A stretch of DNA of 64,000 nucleotides from Cryoendolithus antarcticus (GCA_002077065.1 NAJO01000001.1:434001-498000), one strand, 5' to 3'; shown: positions 33,282 through 43,279, counted from the stretch's first letter. Notes: a model not told the origin generated them from the letters alone. Translations and numbers: made by a program.

Positions 33282-35009
33282 ATGGCAAGGCTAACCAGGA
33301 GAGACAGCTCCATCACTGACTCTCCACCTCACTACGCACCCCTCCCCGACCTGCACTTCTCCGAGCTCGGCTTTCCTGACCTGGACCACAACGGCACTGT
33401 GCTTGACACCCGTCCACCCCACGGAGAGCGCACCCCTCCTGCTGCACTAAGCTCGCAGCGTCTCGCCAATATGGAGGCGTCCATGACCTCCCTGAGTGAT
33501 GACTACGACATGGTGGACGACGCTTCGACGTGCGAGACTGTCAGTATCGCAGATGAGTCGTCTGACGAGGAAGAAAACATGACCCCGGATGCTAGCAGCG
33601 AGGTCGATGTGGAGGAGACGAAACCCGATGTTCAACGTTTGGCCGAGTCTGTCATGAACACGGATAATGCACAGCAGGGGCAGGCTCGCAGGGAGACACT
33701 CGGCCAAAGCTATCTGTCGGAGGACCTCGAGACTCCTCGCCAGTCTACCATGCATCAATTCCCGCATGTCGACGATGAGAAGCCGAACGTCGAGCTCAGC
33801 AAGCCCATCTCGAACTACAGCCCGCGTCGACAGCTGTCGCCACTCGCAAAGGTTCTCCGGGCGACAGTTTTGCTGGCACCACTCCTCATCACTCTCCTCA
33901 CCTACAGCGTGTTTCCCATCGGACGGATGCATCCGCCATCTGATCTCACTCTCCGCCGCACTCAGCTTGCCGAGATCTCAGCCTCTGCTGGGTTCCCTGA
34001 GTCCTACCAGTACATCAACGCCACGCTTCTGCTCCCCGAGCCGACTCTTGTCGGCCGTGGGTTTTTCGGCAGATCCATCTACGGCGTGTCAGGCTTGACT
34101 ACACAACGCATCAACAACACACTCTTTGTTTCGCTCCCCAAGAATATCTCGCAGGCCTCGCCTCCGACGTCACTCTGGAGAGTTAGACGTGCCGGCGCTA
34201 CCCTTCCGCCTGCACACTACACAGCCGGTGCCGTTATCGATGGGGTTGTTCATGTCACTATGGAGCCGCAGGAAGCCTACGGCATTCTCGAATTTGTTTT
34301 CCTCCGTCGCGCCGAGAAGGCTGGGATGGTACCTAGAGCGTATACGACGTACTCATACTTTGGTCGCAAGCGAACACTACAGCAGGAGATCCGGGAAGAG
34401 GTCTCCAAGGAAGTCACAGCTGCTCGCTCGGTAGTGCACTCCCTGGCTTCTAACATAGGTAATGCAGTCGGTGCCGGAGCTCTTGCGACCACACACGTCA
34501 CCACTGAGCTGGCGACACAGCTCTCACGCGAAATCAGCCTCTTCGTCAATACCGCTGGTGTAGTCTTTAGCAAAGCTTCCGCTGCTAGCAACCAAACCTC
34601 GCAAGCTCTTCGCAAGGAAGCACAAGAGATGGGGCGGGACTTCATCTTGATATCCAATGAGCTGTCAACGTTCGTCAATAACGCTACGTACAGCATCCAG
34701 CGCGCTATTCGCGAGCCTCTCCTGCTTTCTCGTGAGCGTGCAGTCATGCTGAGGGACGTGTTGATAGACCGTGTGTCTCGCTCGCGCGCAGCGATGTTCA
34801 AGGACCGCCTGCTGAATCGTAGGGCAAAGGCCACATCTCTGGGCTCACCTCAGGTCATGAAGCCACACTCGAAGCTGAAGAAGACTTGCTGCCAGGCAGC
34901 CAAGGGTCGGTGCAAGAAAGGGAAGATGGCGAAGGGAGTGACGCAGAAGAAGTGGGACGAGACTGTGGAATTTTTTGCTGCGGCTAGACCATTTGATGTT
35001 TTGGTGTGA
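33282..35009 (+). CDS. Unknown single-pass membrane protein, 575 aa
   Basis: Not recognised. One intron-free frame. Residues 1-185 are disordered, Ser/Asp/Glu-rich (SSDEEENMTPDASSEVDVEE), likely cytosolic. One membrane span lies near 193-212 (LRATVLLAPLLITLLTYSVF), preceded by Arg/Lys. Residues 213-345 look folded, with possible Asn-glycosylation sites (YINATLL, KNISQAS). Residues 365-520 form long helices with repeated Ser/Thr/Ala/Val pattern (EIREEVSKEVTAARSVVHSL, QTSQALRKEAQEMGRDFILI), likely coiled or amphipathic. The C-terminus is strongly basic with a Cys pair and a third Cys (KLKKTCCQAAKGRCKKGKMA). Type II topology is inferred. It may be specific to Pezizomycotina; no function can be assigned. 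Confidence 0.75.
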   Translation: MARLTRRDSSITDSPPHYAPLPDLHFSELGFPDLDHNGTVLDTRPPHGERTPPAALSSQRLANMEASMTSLSDDYDMVDDASTCETVSIADESSDEEENMTPDASSEVDVEETKPDVQRLAESVMNTDNAQQGQARRETLGQSYLSEDLETPRQSTMHQFPHVDDEKPNVELSKPISNYSPRRQLSPLAKVLRATVLLAPLLITLLTYSVFPIGRMHPPSDLTLRRTQLAEISASAGFPESYQYINATLLLPEPTLVGRGFFGRSIYGVSGLTTQRINNTLFVSLPKNISQASPPTSLWRVRRAGATLPPAHYTAGAVIDGVVHVTMEPQEAYGILEFVFLRRAEKAGMVPRAYTTYSYFGRKRTLQQEIREEVSKEVTAARSVVHSLASNIGNAVGAGALATTHVTTELATQLSREISLFVNTAGVVFSKASAASNQTSQALRKEAQEMGRDFILISNELSTFVNNATYSIQRAIREPLLLSRERAVMLRDVLIDRVSRSRAAMFKDRLLNRRAKATSLGSPQVMKPHSKLKKTCCQAAKGRCKKGKMAKGVTQKKWDETVEFFAAARPFDVLV

Positions 35010-35606
35010 AGGCGGGTGATGAGACAGGCGCAAGGCTGGGTAGGGCTCGGTATGGTATCACTGGGCTGGTGTGGGTTTGGGCGGCGTTCTCGAGGTTGGG
35101 GCCGGATTGCAGGGCATGATACCAGGGGACGCTTGACATGATTGGGACGATCACTAAGGTGGCCTTCGAGCTACAACTGGGTCTAGCTAGAGAGACAGAC
35201 GGTCGTTAGGCCCTTAACACCTGACAGTACCTTCTAAATCACTCCCAATGTGTAAGTCTCGTCACATCCTAGATCTTCTTACTAGCCATACTGCGCAGAA
35301 ATGCTTTGTGCCGCCCCATCTTTCTCTCCTGCTACTGTCAAGCTCGTGCCGCTATATTCCAATCCGCACATTTTGCTACCTCTGCGTCGCTCTGTCGAGA
35401 GGCACGTGCAGCAAGCAGCTCGTCCGATGCGAAAGTCATCTGCATCGTCCTTCCATACGTGCGTTGGGTCAGGCAACATCCTCTCTACTTCACCCTTTCG
35501 ACGTCTCGGCCCTCACGTCTCACCATTCCGTCGCGTACCCTCCGTACGGTACCACTTTGGGACGTAAGTCTCATCTCGGCGTCATCACTGCATCAGGTCA
35601 GCTCGA
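35010..35606. other. Intergenic upstream of first F-box paralogue
   Basis: 597 bp; short plus-strand frames cover it but show no motif. It is presumably the 3' UTR of the membrane protein gene and the promoter of the F-box-like copy. Confidence 0.45.
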
Positions 35607-36359
35607 ATGATCCTCGAAGTGATGGCAAAGTCAGTCGAAGTCGGCTTTAACATGGACGCATCTGGATTATCGTCAACGCCATCATCGTCAGATGAGCAGC
35701 TCAGCGCCGCGGCGCGCGTCCTTGGCATCACGGAGCTGCTACAACAGATCCTGTTCCACTTGGCGGAGGTCCCCGAGATCAAACGCGCAACCAGGATGGC
35801 CAAGATGGCCGAAAGACTTCTCTTTAGTACCACCGAAACCCCCAGAATGAAGGCGCACGCCCACGCCAAAGCAAATGTGATCCGGCATCTGTTCTTGCTA
35901 CAGCGAGTCAATCGCCAATTCGCCACTATAATCAAGACTTCGCTGCCGCTGCGGCGGGCGATGTTCCTCGAGGCAGCCGTGGGACAGCACAAGGAAACGA
36001 AGCGCAACCATTGTCTCGCGTTCGGCAGCATTGACTCCCGCCCATCGCACTTCCTTGACGGCATGGGGAAAGACGGCGCAATAGTAGTAGTTATGTACTA
36101 CGTTGTCGATATCGCGGGCAAAGATCGGCGCCGTCGTACTCTAAGTCCACCAGCTGTGCAGAGCGCGTCATGAGCTGCGATGAGGCTGGCGAACAAGCCC
36201 TGCAAGGCCGAGCTGCGTATTGAACCATGTCTGGTGCCTTTTCCGACGAAGACTGCTCTGCTCTGCGTCATGAATGATCCGACTCTGGGCAAGATTGTTG
36301 AGAAATTCGGAAAGGTCTGTGATCTGCGCGCTTGGGCTAGCCGCGAGCGGCTACACTGA
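35607..36359 (+). pseudogene. F-box-like paralogue 1, TGA at conserved Trp
   Basis: First of six related plus-strand genes. The frame runs 188 codons from 35607, stops at TGA (36171-36173) and stays open, in the same frame, for 61 more codons to the TGA at 36357-36359. The upstream part has the family core: VLGITELLQQILFHLAEV, then HLFLLQRVNRQFATIIKTSL and PLRRAMFLEAA. The downstream part has the family end: AAMRLANKPCKAELRI and DPTLGKIVEKFGKV. In the five other copies the segment Ser-Trp-x-x-Met (or close to it) stands at the break; here it reads Ser-stop-Ala-Ala-Met, so the stop replaces the conserved Trp (TGG to TGA). A nonsense-inactivated gene, a readthrough gene or an assembly error are all possible. 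The start could be a later Met (MDASGL). Confidence 0.6.
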
Positions 36360-37229
36360 GGTACGTTCGAGTCCTGAGGTGGTCTATCTTAGTGAGTCGC
36401 CATATCAATTCGAACTTACGATATGTAGACGTGGTGCTGACGCCACGATTTGCAAACTCGTGACACTCTTGAAAGTCCATTCAAAGACGCTTACTGTAAG
36501 AAACCGGCGCATTCAGGGCCTCAACATTGTGCTACGAGGCAGCGAGACTAGCCAAGCTTCGAGACCAGGGTGCCATGCTTGCTCGAGACAGTAGAGTAGC
36601 TGCTTATGCAGTGGAAAGCATACATCGGGCGAACGAGTCCCAGAGGGTAGAGGATACTGCTGCGTAGTGTTGCCGAGTCTTGGCTACGAAGGAGCACCGC
36701 AAAGGGCTGTAGGTCTCTCGCATCTAAATTCATCGCTTTCAGGTGGGCGGGAGGATGCTAAAGTCTCTTCACTACGCGGTCCGAGCAGCGACGAAGCTGC
36801 TGAGTCAGTAGTAGTCAGGCGACTCCCGTTGCGGATCTCTTCTCTGCTCCAGATGTCTAGGCCGTGGACTGTGCTCGTGACGGCGCAGCCGCAGCAGGAA
36901 AGCACCAAACTAATGCGCCCTCGGGAACCTTGACGGTGTCACGGAAGGATAGAGCTACACCATGCGCCAGCATCTGCAACCCGACACATGCTGGAATATG
37001 CTTTAGTGAATGGACGTATAGAAGCACAGGAAAGTTTCGGGCTTTTCGGAGAAGTGATGAACGATTCGACGCACTGTAACGTGCCTTCCTCATGATCATC
37101 TGCCAAGATTCGTAGAGCCGTGCCAAAACTTCGGCCGTTTGTTGGGATTGTGCGCCTATCCCACCCAACATTCCCGCATTACTGAACGTTCTCAACAGCA
37201 CGAGCTCCGCGTTTACGTGAAACCTCAGC
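36360..37229. other. Intergenic between F-box paralogues 1 and 2
   Basis: 870 bp with no supported gene. A stretch near 36540-36663 reads as an Ala/Arg-rich helix on the plus strand (AARLAKLRDQGAMLARDSRV) without a good start, perhaps a relic of the Ala-rich N-terminus seen in other paralogues; this is weak. Confidence 0.35.
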
Positions 37230-37910
37230 GTGGGGCAATATCGAACCAAGCAGGGCTCCACCGTCATTGCCAAACTACCAATGACGCCGCCTTGCGCGGT
37301 TCCCACTCCTGCAGGGCAGAATGTCACGTCTCCGGGCAGTCAGTACAGTGCTGCAGATCGCGTATCCAAGATTCCGGAGCTGCTGGAGATGATTCTGCTT
37401 CAGGTCGCACAAGCGGACCAGCCACACGGGATCATCGAGGTGTTCAAGCTCCAGATGGTGAGCCGAAGCTGCGCTCGAGCGGTCAACGACTCGCTTCCGT
37501 TGCGCAGAGCATTGTTCCTGGCGCCGGATCTTACTGGCGAGGGAGTGATCGTAGCAAATCCCTGCATCATGAGCGGTCTGAGATCGAACTTTCTCACTCG
37601 TCTCCACATGTATAGCTTGCACCTCCGGACGAGGAGATATAAGGACCTGCTTGTGGTCTCCGTCGCGTATAGGCAAGGACTCAACAATCACAAGCGCGGA
37701 CTCGTCAATAAGTCAGCTCAGGCCGCCCGTGGCCAGTCTTGGGCGAGTATGCTGGTCGCGAGTAGCCCTTGCAAGCTCGACATCAGCACTCAGATTCGGA
37801 TGCGAAATGGACAATGCGAATCTATGCCGATCGAGGCCACGAAAGCTCCAACTCTTGGCAGCATCGTATTGCAGTCCCTCGCCCTCATGGAACACGAAAC
37901 GGAATCGTAG
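37230..37910 (+). CDS. F-box-like paralogue 2 (intact)
   Basis: Intact member of the local family, 226 codons, no intron; a later start at 37281 (MTPPCAVP) is possible. The F-box-like helix is SKIPELLEMILLQVAQ, followed by FKLQMVSRSCARAVNDSL and PLRRALFLAPD. The conserved SWASMLVASSPCKLDI and the ending APTLGSIVLQ are present, so the full length of the family is kept. A substrate adaptor of an SCF ubiquitin ligase is inferred from the family type; no substrate is known. Its stop lies 46 bp from that of the p34/Irc6-like gene on the other strand. Confidence 0.65.
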   Translation: MGQYRTKQGSTVIAKLPMTPPCAVPTPAGQNVTSPGSQYSAADRVSKIPELLEMILLQVAQADQPHGIIEVFKLQMVSRSCARAVNDSLPLRRALFLAPDLTGEGVIVANPCIMSGLRSNFLTRLHMYSLHLRTRRYKDLLVVSVAYRQGLNNHKRGLVNKSAQAARGQSWASMLVASSPCKLDISTQIRMRNGQCESMPIEATKAPTLGSIVLQSLALMEHETES

Positions 37911-37956
37911 CGCAGCAAGCCTAGACGGAAATTACTGTGATTACAGGCGGCTCGGC

Positions 37957-38892
37957 TCAGTCTGGTACGTTCCCTCGATCCATGCTCGCCACGTCGCGGC
38001 TCATCAGCTCCTGCACAGCCTTCGCAGCAGCTTTCTTCCTCTGCGCGATCGGCAAGTCGCCACTCTGCTCGCGCACAGCAAGCAGCTTGCCCATCATGAA
38101 ATCCAGATCGTCGACTTCTGCCGCCTGATCTTGCACAATGTGCTCGACATCGGGCGCATCGCCATCAGTGGAGGAAACGGAACCGGAGGCAAGGAGGGAG
38201 GTCTTCAAGCCGAACAGCTCGGCAGTGACCTCGGCTTCATTCCTGCCTAGGATATCGAGGCTGTCGACTGATCCGTCGTCCTGCTCTTCACCAAAATCGA
38301 ACCCTTCCTCCTCCTCGTCATCTCCCACAGTGCCAGACCAGTCGTTCGTCTCCAGTGCCTCTTTCAATCGCTCGAATCCCTGCTTCTCGCCGAATTCATT
38401 GATGCCCTTGACTCCGTAGTCCACGAGCTCGAAGCCATAGTCCATGCATGCATCATCCAAGCTCGCTCGTTGATCTTCCGTCATCAAGCCTCCATTAGCA
38501 GTCATGCCCACGACGAGCATGACGCCACTCTCGCTAAAGCCGCTGTGCTCCTCCACTACAGCTTGTATAGCTTTCATCGTCTTCTCGGCGGTCTCCCTCC
38601 AGTCTCCGTCAACTGCATGCCCGAAGCAGTACACCCATGCTCCCACAGCCTGCACCACCTCTTTCGCCTCTGGTCGCAGGAACTCCGTCTGCCATTCATC
38701 GATGTCGGCGATCTCATCTATCCATATCGGAACCGTTGCATTGTAATATTGGGTTTTGACATCCCATTCGTGGGTTACGCCAGCGAGTGATCCGGAGGAA
38801 TTCAGAGGAGGAACGGAGCCGGTAAGGTCTGTGAGTAGCTTGGCGAAAGGATTAGACGGTGAGCCAAGGAGGAGGAGACGGGGTGTGGGCAT
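37957..38892 (-). CDS. Alpha/gamma-adaptin-binding p34 / Irc6-type protein
   Basis: Probable clathrin-adaptor chaperone of the AAGAB (p34)/Irc6 family. One frame of 311 residues. The N-terminal half is a GTPase-like fold without a proper P-loop: RLLLLGSPSNPFAKLLTDLT, then VPIWIDEIADIDEWQTEF, FGHAVDGDWRETAEKTMKAI and VMLVVGMTANGG. An acidic linker follows (DDEEEEGFDFGEEQDDG). The C-terminal LDFMMGKLLAVREQSGDLPI and RKKAAAKAVQELM form the conserved C-terminal helix of the adaptin-binding Pfam family. Assignment is by remembered family pattern, so moderate. It sits between F-box-like copies but is unrelated to them. Confidence 0.7.
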   Translation of the reverse strand: MPTPRLLLLGSPSNPFAKLLTDLTGSVPPLNSSGSLAGVTHEWDVKTQYYNATVPIWIDEIADIDEWQTEFLRPEAKEVVQAVGAWVYCFGHAVDGDWRETAEKTMKAIQAVVEEHSGFSESGVMLVVGMTANGGLMTEDQRASLDDACMDYGFELVDYGVKGINEFGEKQGFERLKEALETNDWSGTVGDDEEEEGFDFGEEQDDGSVDSLDILGRNEAEVTAELFGLKTSLLASGSVSSTDGDAPDVEHIVQDQAAEVDDLDFMMGKLLAVREQSGDLPIAQRKKAAAKAVQELMSRDVASMDRGNVPD

Positions 38893-39306
38893 CGCAGAAG
38901 AGAGTGATTCACATGGCTGTCAATACGAAAACTGTAGATAGAGGAAGGGGATAGAATGGAGTCAAATCCACATCACGTGACGTCGAACTGACAATGCTGG
39001 ACTACATCGGCTAAACAGCTCGCACTGCAGACTTTTGCGCTGCCACAACTATCGCTACGCTACCTCCTTGCGTCAAACCACTGACGCTTTGTTGCCGGGC
39101 GCTTTCTGCGCAGCCCTCGCTGTGCTGCTTCCGCGTGCCAATGAATCGATGAGTCGACCGCTCTGATCCTGGACTTCAGGGCGCGGCTAGTCTCTCCCTT
39201 CGGCAATATCTAGTCCGGTGTGTCAATGCCATCCAGTGTTGCGTTTCCCATATCGTGCTCCAGACTGGGCTCCATCAACCTTCGTCATGTCCTGCTTTTG
39301 CGAGCC
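38893..39306. other. Intergenic
   Basis: 414 bp between the SmD3 stop and the p34-like start, both on the minus strand. Nothing recognised beyond the inferred promoter. Confidence 0.45.
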
Positions 39307-39841
39307 CTAGCCCCGCGCGCCTCTTCCTGTGCCTCGTGCCCGGTTCACCGTCGCCCTTCCTCTCGCCAAACCGACACCGCGACCTCGAGTATTCCGTGCC
39401 CGAAACATAGGCGCATTCCTGTATTGATGTCAGTCCTATCCTCGACCTAACCTTCTTCATCCACAGTCCTACCTCAACATATCCGGCACAATGAATAATC
39501 TCACATGCGATCCTCGAATGTAAACTCGATCCAGATGTGTGACTCGGCCGTCACGTTGTGTGACGTTGATGTTCTCTAGCTGTACGTTCATGTTGTCCTC
39601 CGCTGCGCAGACTGTTAGCTTCACACTCTGGGCTCTAAACGCCTGGCAGCTTTGCGCACCCTCAATCAGCTTTCCCCGATACGTCTGCCCGCTCGTGATC
39701 TCGACTGTGACTTGGTGGCCCTGCAATCGGAGTCAGCTGCGATCCTCTTGTAAGCACAAGGCAGTTTGCGAGTGATTGGAACATTGCACTTACGGTGGCC
39801 TCGTTGAGGAGCTTGATCGGGATGCCGATGGTGGACGTCAT
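39307..39841 (-). CDS. SMD3: Small nuclear ribonucleoprotein SmD3
   Basis: Core Sm-ring protein of the spliceosomal U snRNPs. Four minus-strand exons: 39841-39794, 39720-39660, 39602-39473 and 39418-39307, giving 116 residues. Joined, they read [20 protein letters not shown] (Sm1), then [20 protein letters not shown] and [20 protein letters not shown] (Sm2). The tail is Arg-Gly-rich ([20 protein letters not shown]). The second intron (39659-39603) is 57 nt, a multiple of three without a stop, so retention would insert 19 residues inside the Sm1/Sm2 linker without a frameshift; the family alignment LIE-AEDNMN shows it is an intron. It diverges from the PFA3 gene by 376 bp. Confidence 0.94.
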
Positions 39842-40217
39842 GTTTGCGAAGTATCCAGGTGAGACCGTGCTTCGAGGAATGGATAGCGCTAGTGTTGGGT
39901 GAGTACCTAGTAGTTCTAAAGTGTATCAAGAAGTCCAACTTCATTCACTCCATGTCGAAGCTTGGCAAACGCTACGCCCAATTAGGACTGTTGCGACACG
40001 CGGACCTCCATCGCATTCGCCATGCCCTGTCCCACAGGTCTTCCACCTTTCTAATCCTACTTTCTTGACTTTAGCGACGATCTTACTAGCGATTACTTGA
40101 GTATCCGGCCCATTGGAGCGCAATCGCACCACAGCCAAGACCTATAACACGACAGGAGTCCACAATACATCGACACCTAGTTGCATTGAGCTGGCGGACA
40201 TGGCGTGACATACCGGC
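39842..40217. promoter_or_regulatory. Divergent intergenic region, SMD3 / PFA3
   Basis: 376 bp between divergent starts; promoters of both are inferred here. No specific site was identified. Confidence 0.45.
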
Positions 40218-41906
40218 ATGGCCACGTTAGCATCCGACTCTCCATCTCGCAGTCCACCGTTCCACCGCCGCCGAAAGAGCTGGGCTCGCCGGATCGAGCG
40301 GGCCTGCTGCCAAACGCTCTCATATTTCCCTCTTCTCTTCGTCTACGGCCTGACCTCTTGGGCTATCTGGGTGGAGGTCAAGGTCAGCATACTGCATAAG
40401 CGTGTTTGGTTTGGATACTTCGAGGCAGTTCTAGGTATTGCCTTGTACGGATTGGCAGTGTTCAGCTACACCATAGCAGTGTTTACGGATCCTGGATCAC
40501 CTCTTGACCCGAGGGAGGATGTTGCTGGGAAGCGGAAGCCAGGAGGATACGAGGGACTGCCAACGTCCGAGACCGAGACAGGGGAGCAACAGGGTGGAAT
40601 CGCGTCGGTGACTGCGAAGTCGAGTGGCAAGCAGAGGTATTGCAAGAAGTGCCAAACGCTGAAGCCGGATCGATCGCACCACTGTTCATCATGCGGAAAG
40701 TGCGTACTCAAGATGGACCACCACTGCCCCTGGCTCGCGACCTGTGCTGGACTACGTAATTACAAGCCCTTCTTGCTCTTCTTGATTTACACCTCCCTCT
40801 ACTGCTGGGTCTGCTTCGCTGTCAGTGCTGGCTGGGTTTGGGCCGAGGTTGTCGACAACGTCCAGATGGACGAGGGGTTCGCAGTGGTCAATACAATCAT
40901 GCTGGCTGTGATTGGAGGTATCATTGGGATCGTACTATCTGGCTTCACGGGCTGGCACATCTATCTTGCAGTGACTGGGCAAACGACTATTGAGAGTCTG
41001 GAGAAAACGCGCTACTTGAGTCCGCTGAAGGAGAACATATCACAGCAACTCAGACACCAGTCTGAACGACGTTATCTGGACCAGGAACGCGGCGATAGAG
41101 ACAACGAGGAGTTGACCCTTACGGAGCATTTGAAGGAAATCCACGCAAACGCTCTGCCTGGTGTACTCCGCCCAGAGGAAGGCGAGTCGCGGCTGTCCGC
41201 AACACCGTCGCCTGGTATTGGTTCAGGCACCGAGTCACCCGCACACACCAGTACGCGCCGATCATACGCCTCCATGGAAGCTCAGCGCGAGCAAGACCGG
41301 TACGATGCCTACCTCGACGAGCAAGACAGCGAGAAGCTCCCGAACGCTTTCGACATCGGCTGGAAGCGTAATCTCCTGCACCTCTTCGGCGAAGTGCCTT
41401 TGCTGTGGTTCTTACCAGTCTGCAACACCACAGGCGACGGCTGGCAGTGGGACGTCTCGTCTTCATGGATCGCAGCGCGCGATGCTCTCTCGCGAGAACG
41501 CACCGAACGGATGAGCCAGCGTACGCAGTGGCAGGACCAGCCGTCCACAGCACCAGGTTTCGGACCACCTCGAAGCAGAGATCTTCGCTGGCAGCCTGGG
41601 AAAGGATTCACAGCAGCTCCACAAGCACCACCACCTCGCATGGACTCCAATCCTGCTTTTGGCGCTACGCCAGCTTCGTACGCGTCAAACGGAATGCAGA
41701 TGCAGCCTCTTGACCGTCGACAAGCAGAGGAGAGCCCGGACGGGTATGACACTAGCAGTGACGAGGAGCTGCGGAAGATACACAAGCCTCAGGGTAGCAC
41801 GGCGAATTGGAACGACCTGCCGGAAGACTTTCTGGCACCGAAGAGGGGTGATGGGCGAGGAGCAAGGGAGAGGAGTCGAAGTCGGGGGAGGCGGAAAGGT
41901 GACTGA
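40218..41906 (+). CDS. PFA3: Palmitoyltransferase Pfa3 (DHHC family)
   Basis: Vacuolar-membrane protein S-acyltransferase; yeast Pfa3 palmitoylates Vac8 for vacuole fusion. One intron-free frame of 562 residues. Two N-terminal spans (LSYFPLLFVYGLTSWAIWV, AVLGIALYGLAVFSYTIAVF) lead to the conserved TDPGSP. The DHHC cysteine-rich domain is complete: RYCKKCQTLKPDRSHHCSSC, then MDHHCPWLATCAGLRNYKPF. Two more spans follow (YTSLYCWVCFAVSAGWVW, MLAVIGGIIGIVLSGFTGW), then the TTIESLE (TTxE) motif. The cytosolic tail of about 290 residues is long, with NAFDIGWKRNLLHLFG (the PaCCT-like region) and an Arg/Ser-rich end. In this domain the DHHC cysteine carries the acyl group. Confidence 0.93.
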   Translation: MATLASDSPSRSPPFHRRRKSWARRIERACCQTLSYFPLLFVYGLTSWAIWVEVKVSILHKRVWFGYFEAVLGIALYGLAVFSYTIAVFTDPGSPLDPREDVAGKRKPGGYEGLPTSETETGEQQGGIASVTAKSSGKQRYCKKCQTLKPDRSHHCSSCGKCVLKMDHHCPWLATCAGLRNYKPFLLFLIYTSLYCWVCFAVSAGWVWAEVVDNVQMDEGFAVVNTIMLAVIGGIIGIVLSGFTGWHIYLAVTGQTTIESLEKTRYLSPLKENISQQLRHQSERRYLDQERGDRDNEELTLTEHLKEIHANALPGVLRPEEGESRLSATPSPGIGSGTESPAHTSTRRSYASMEAQREQDRYDAYLDEQDSEKLPNAFDIGWKRNLLHLFGEVPLLWFLPVCNTTGDGWQWDVSSSWIAARDALSRERTERMSQRTQWQDQPSTAPGFGPPRSRDLRWQPGKGFTAAPQAPPPRMDSNPAFGATPASYASNGMQMQPLDRRQAEESPDGYDTSSDEELRKIHKPQGSTANWNDLPEDFLAPKRGDGRGARERSRSRGRRKGD

Positions 41907-42304
41907 GACGTATATTGTTCCACGTTTCGATGTGCATTCAAGTCACTCTCATCCCTTTCACGTCAGTCTAAAGGTGTTTCACCGCACTCTATTGCTGTCA
42001 TGTTGAACGCTGTGTTGGTAAGGAGAGGATTTGAGCGCAGCAACGGTGTCGATTGCCAGGCACCTCGACCGTCTGAGCGTTCCTCACATGACTGTGCGTC
42101 GAAGTGAACAGTGATGATCTCCTCTCGGTGAAGTGAGAGAATTCAGAGGGAGTGGGCGCGCATTGTCACCAGAGATTCATCAACGGGCTTTTCTTACTAC
42201 TTCACTGTACCCAGGCGTGCATTTGCCGAATCAAGTCAGTCAGTACTATTGTGCAACGAGACTACACTACTTCATGCACACGCCGATCACGCCTCAACCG
42301 CACA
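41907..42304. other. Intergenic upstream of F-box paralogue 3
   Basis: 398 bp. In-frame codons from 42152 precede the chosen start of paralogue 3 but look like leader sequence. Nothing else is seen. Confidence 0.4.
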
Positions 42305-43279
42305 ATGACATCTTCTGTCAGCAACTACGATATGAACAATAAGGGCCATGCCGCCCTCGCCAATTGTGCCGCAAGAGCGACTACTCACGACAACACTACC
42401 CTGTGCGAAGCCACGAAGGTCGAGGTTGCCGTAGAGCCCGCCACTATAACATACGAGGCTGCCACCACAGCATCTTCTACAAACTCCAGTTGCCGCAAGC
42501 GCAAAAGATCATCTCTGTTCATGGCGACCGCACAGCTCAAAGCGCCCAGCAGAGTCATCAAGACAAGAAGCGTTGCGGCTCGTGAAGAGTACATCAGGTC
42601 TTGCAAGCCAGCTCAGGAAGTCTTCGGCATCACGGAGCTCACGGAGGCCATCTTGCTGAAAGGCTTGACGATACAGAAGCTTTACCAGCTGAAGCGGGTC
42701 AGTCGCTTCTTCAAGGACACCATCGAGGCGTCTATCCAGCTGAGGAAGGTGATGTTTCTTGAGCCGCACTGCCAGGACGACCATCCGAATCCAAGGGCAT
42801 TCACATCGTTCAATCCACTGCTACTGCTGGACGACTGTGGATTGGGAAAGATCCGTGGGCTCTGTCACCCGCAAACGCCGGCTATTCCTGATCACATGAA
42901 CGCCGAAATCACTCTTGGGTATACGCCGCTCCCCGAGTACGGCAGCTACTCCGAAGGTCCTTCAAGCTACGTCGGACGATGGGATGCTCTCGGTGATTGC
43001 GTTGGAATATGCTCTGGTGGTGGGAAGACCGCTCCATGTGCCACACGATCATGGAAGAGGATGAGGATCAGTGCGTGGTCTGTACCTGTGCACGTTTGTG
43101 TATACGCCTGCTTGATGAGAAGCGAGTTCATTGTGCTACCTCCCGATAGCACTTTGTATGATCTGATCTGCAGGGTGTATGAGTGTCAGGGCGGAGGGGG
43201 TGGAAGTAAGCTGATCCAGGAAAGCCGTGGGGTGTATATGAAACGATTGCCCGAGTGGTGGGCAGCAAGATTCGGATGA
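42305..43279 (+). CDS. F-box-like paralogue 3 (intact)
   Basis: Largest intact copy, 324 residues from the chosen Met at 42305 (MTSSVSNYDMNNKGH); the open frame extends up to 42152. The N-terminus of about 130 residues is Ala/Thr-rich with a basic patch (SSCRKRKRSS) that could be a nuclear signal. The family core follows: VFGITELTEAILLKGL, LYQLKRVSRFFKDTIEASI, QLRKVMFLEPHC, SFNPLLLLDDCG. The C-terminal part has RSWKRMRISAWSVPVH and the ending DSTLYDLICRVYECQGGG. No intron. Role inferred as an SCF adaptor; target unknown. It heads a four-gene tandem run reaching 47.1 kb. Confidence 0.65.
   Translation: MTSSVSNYDMNNKGHAALANCAARATTHDNTTLCEATKVEVAVEPATITYEAATTASSTNSSCRKRKRSSLFMATAQLKAPSRVIKTRSVAAREEYIRSCKPAQEVFGITELTEAILLKGLTIQKLYQLKRVSRFFKDTIEASIQLRKVMFLEPHCQDDHPNPRAFTSFNPLLLLDDCGLGKIRGLCHPQTPAIPDHMNAEITLGYTPLPEYGSYSEGPSSYVGRWDALGDCVGICSGGGKTAPCATRSWKRMRISAWSVPVHVCVYACLMRSEFIVLPPDSTLYDLICRVYECQGGGGGSKLIQESRGVYMKRLPEWWAARFG

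Noticed and set aside
36361..36380. GTTCGAGTCC, resembling a tRNA B box
   Set aside because: No matching A box or cloverleaf arms could be found around it.
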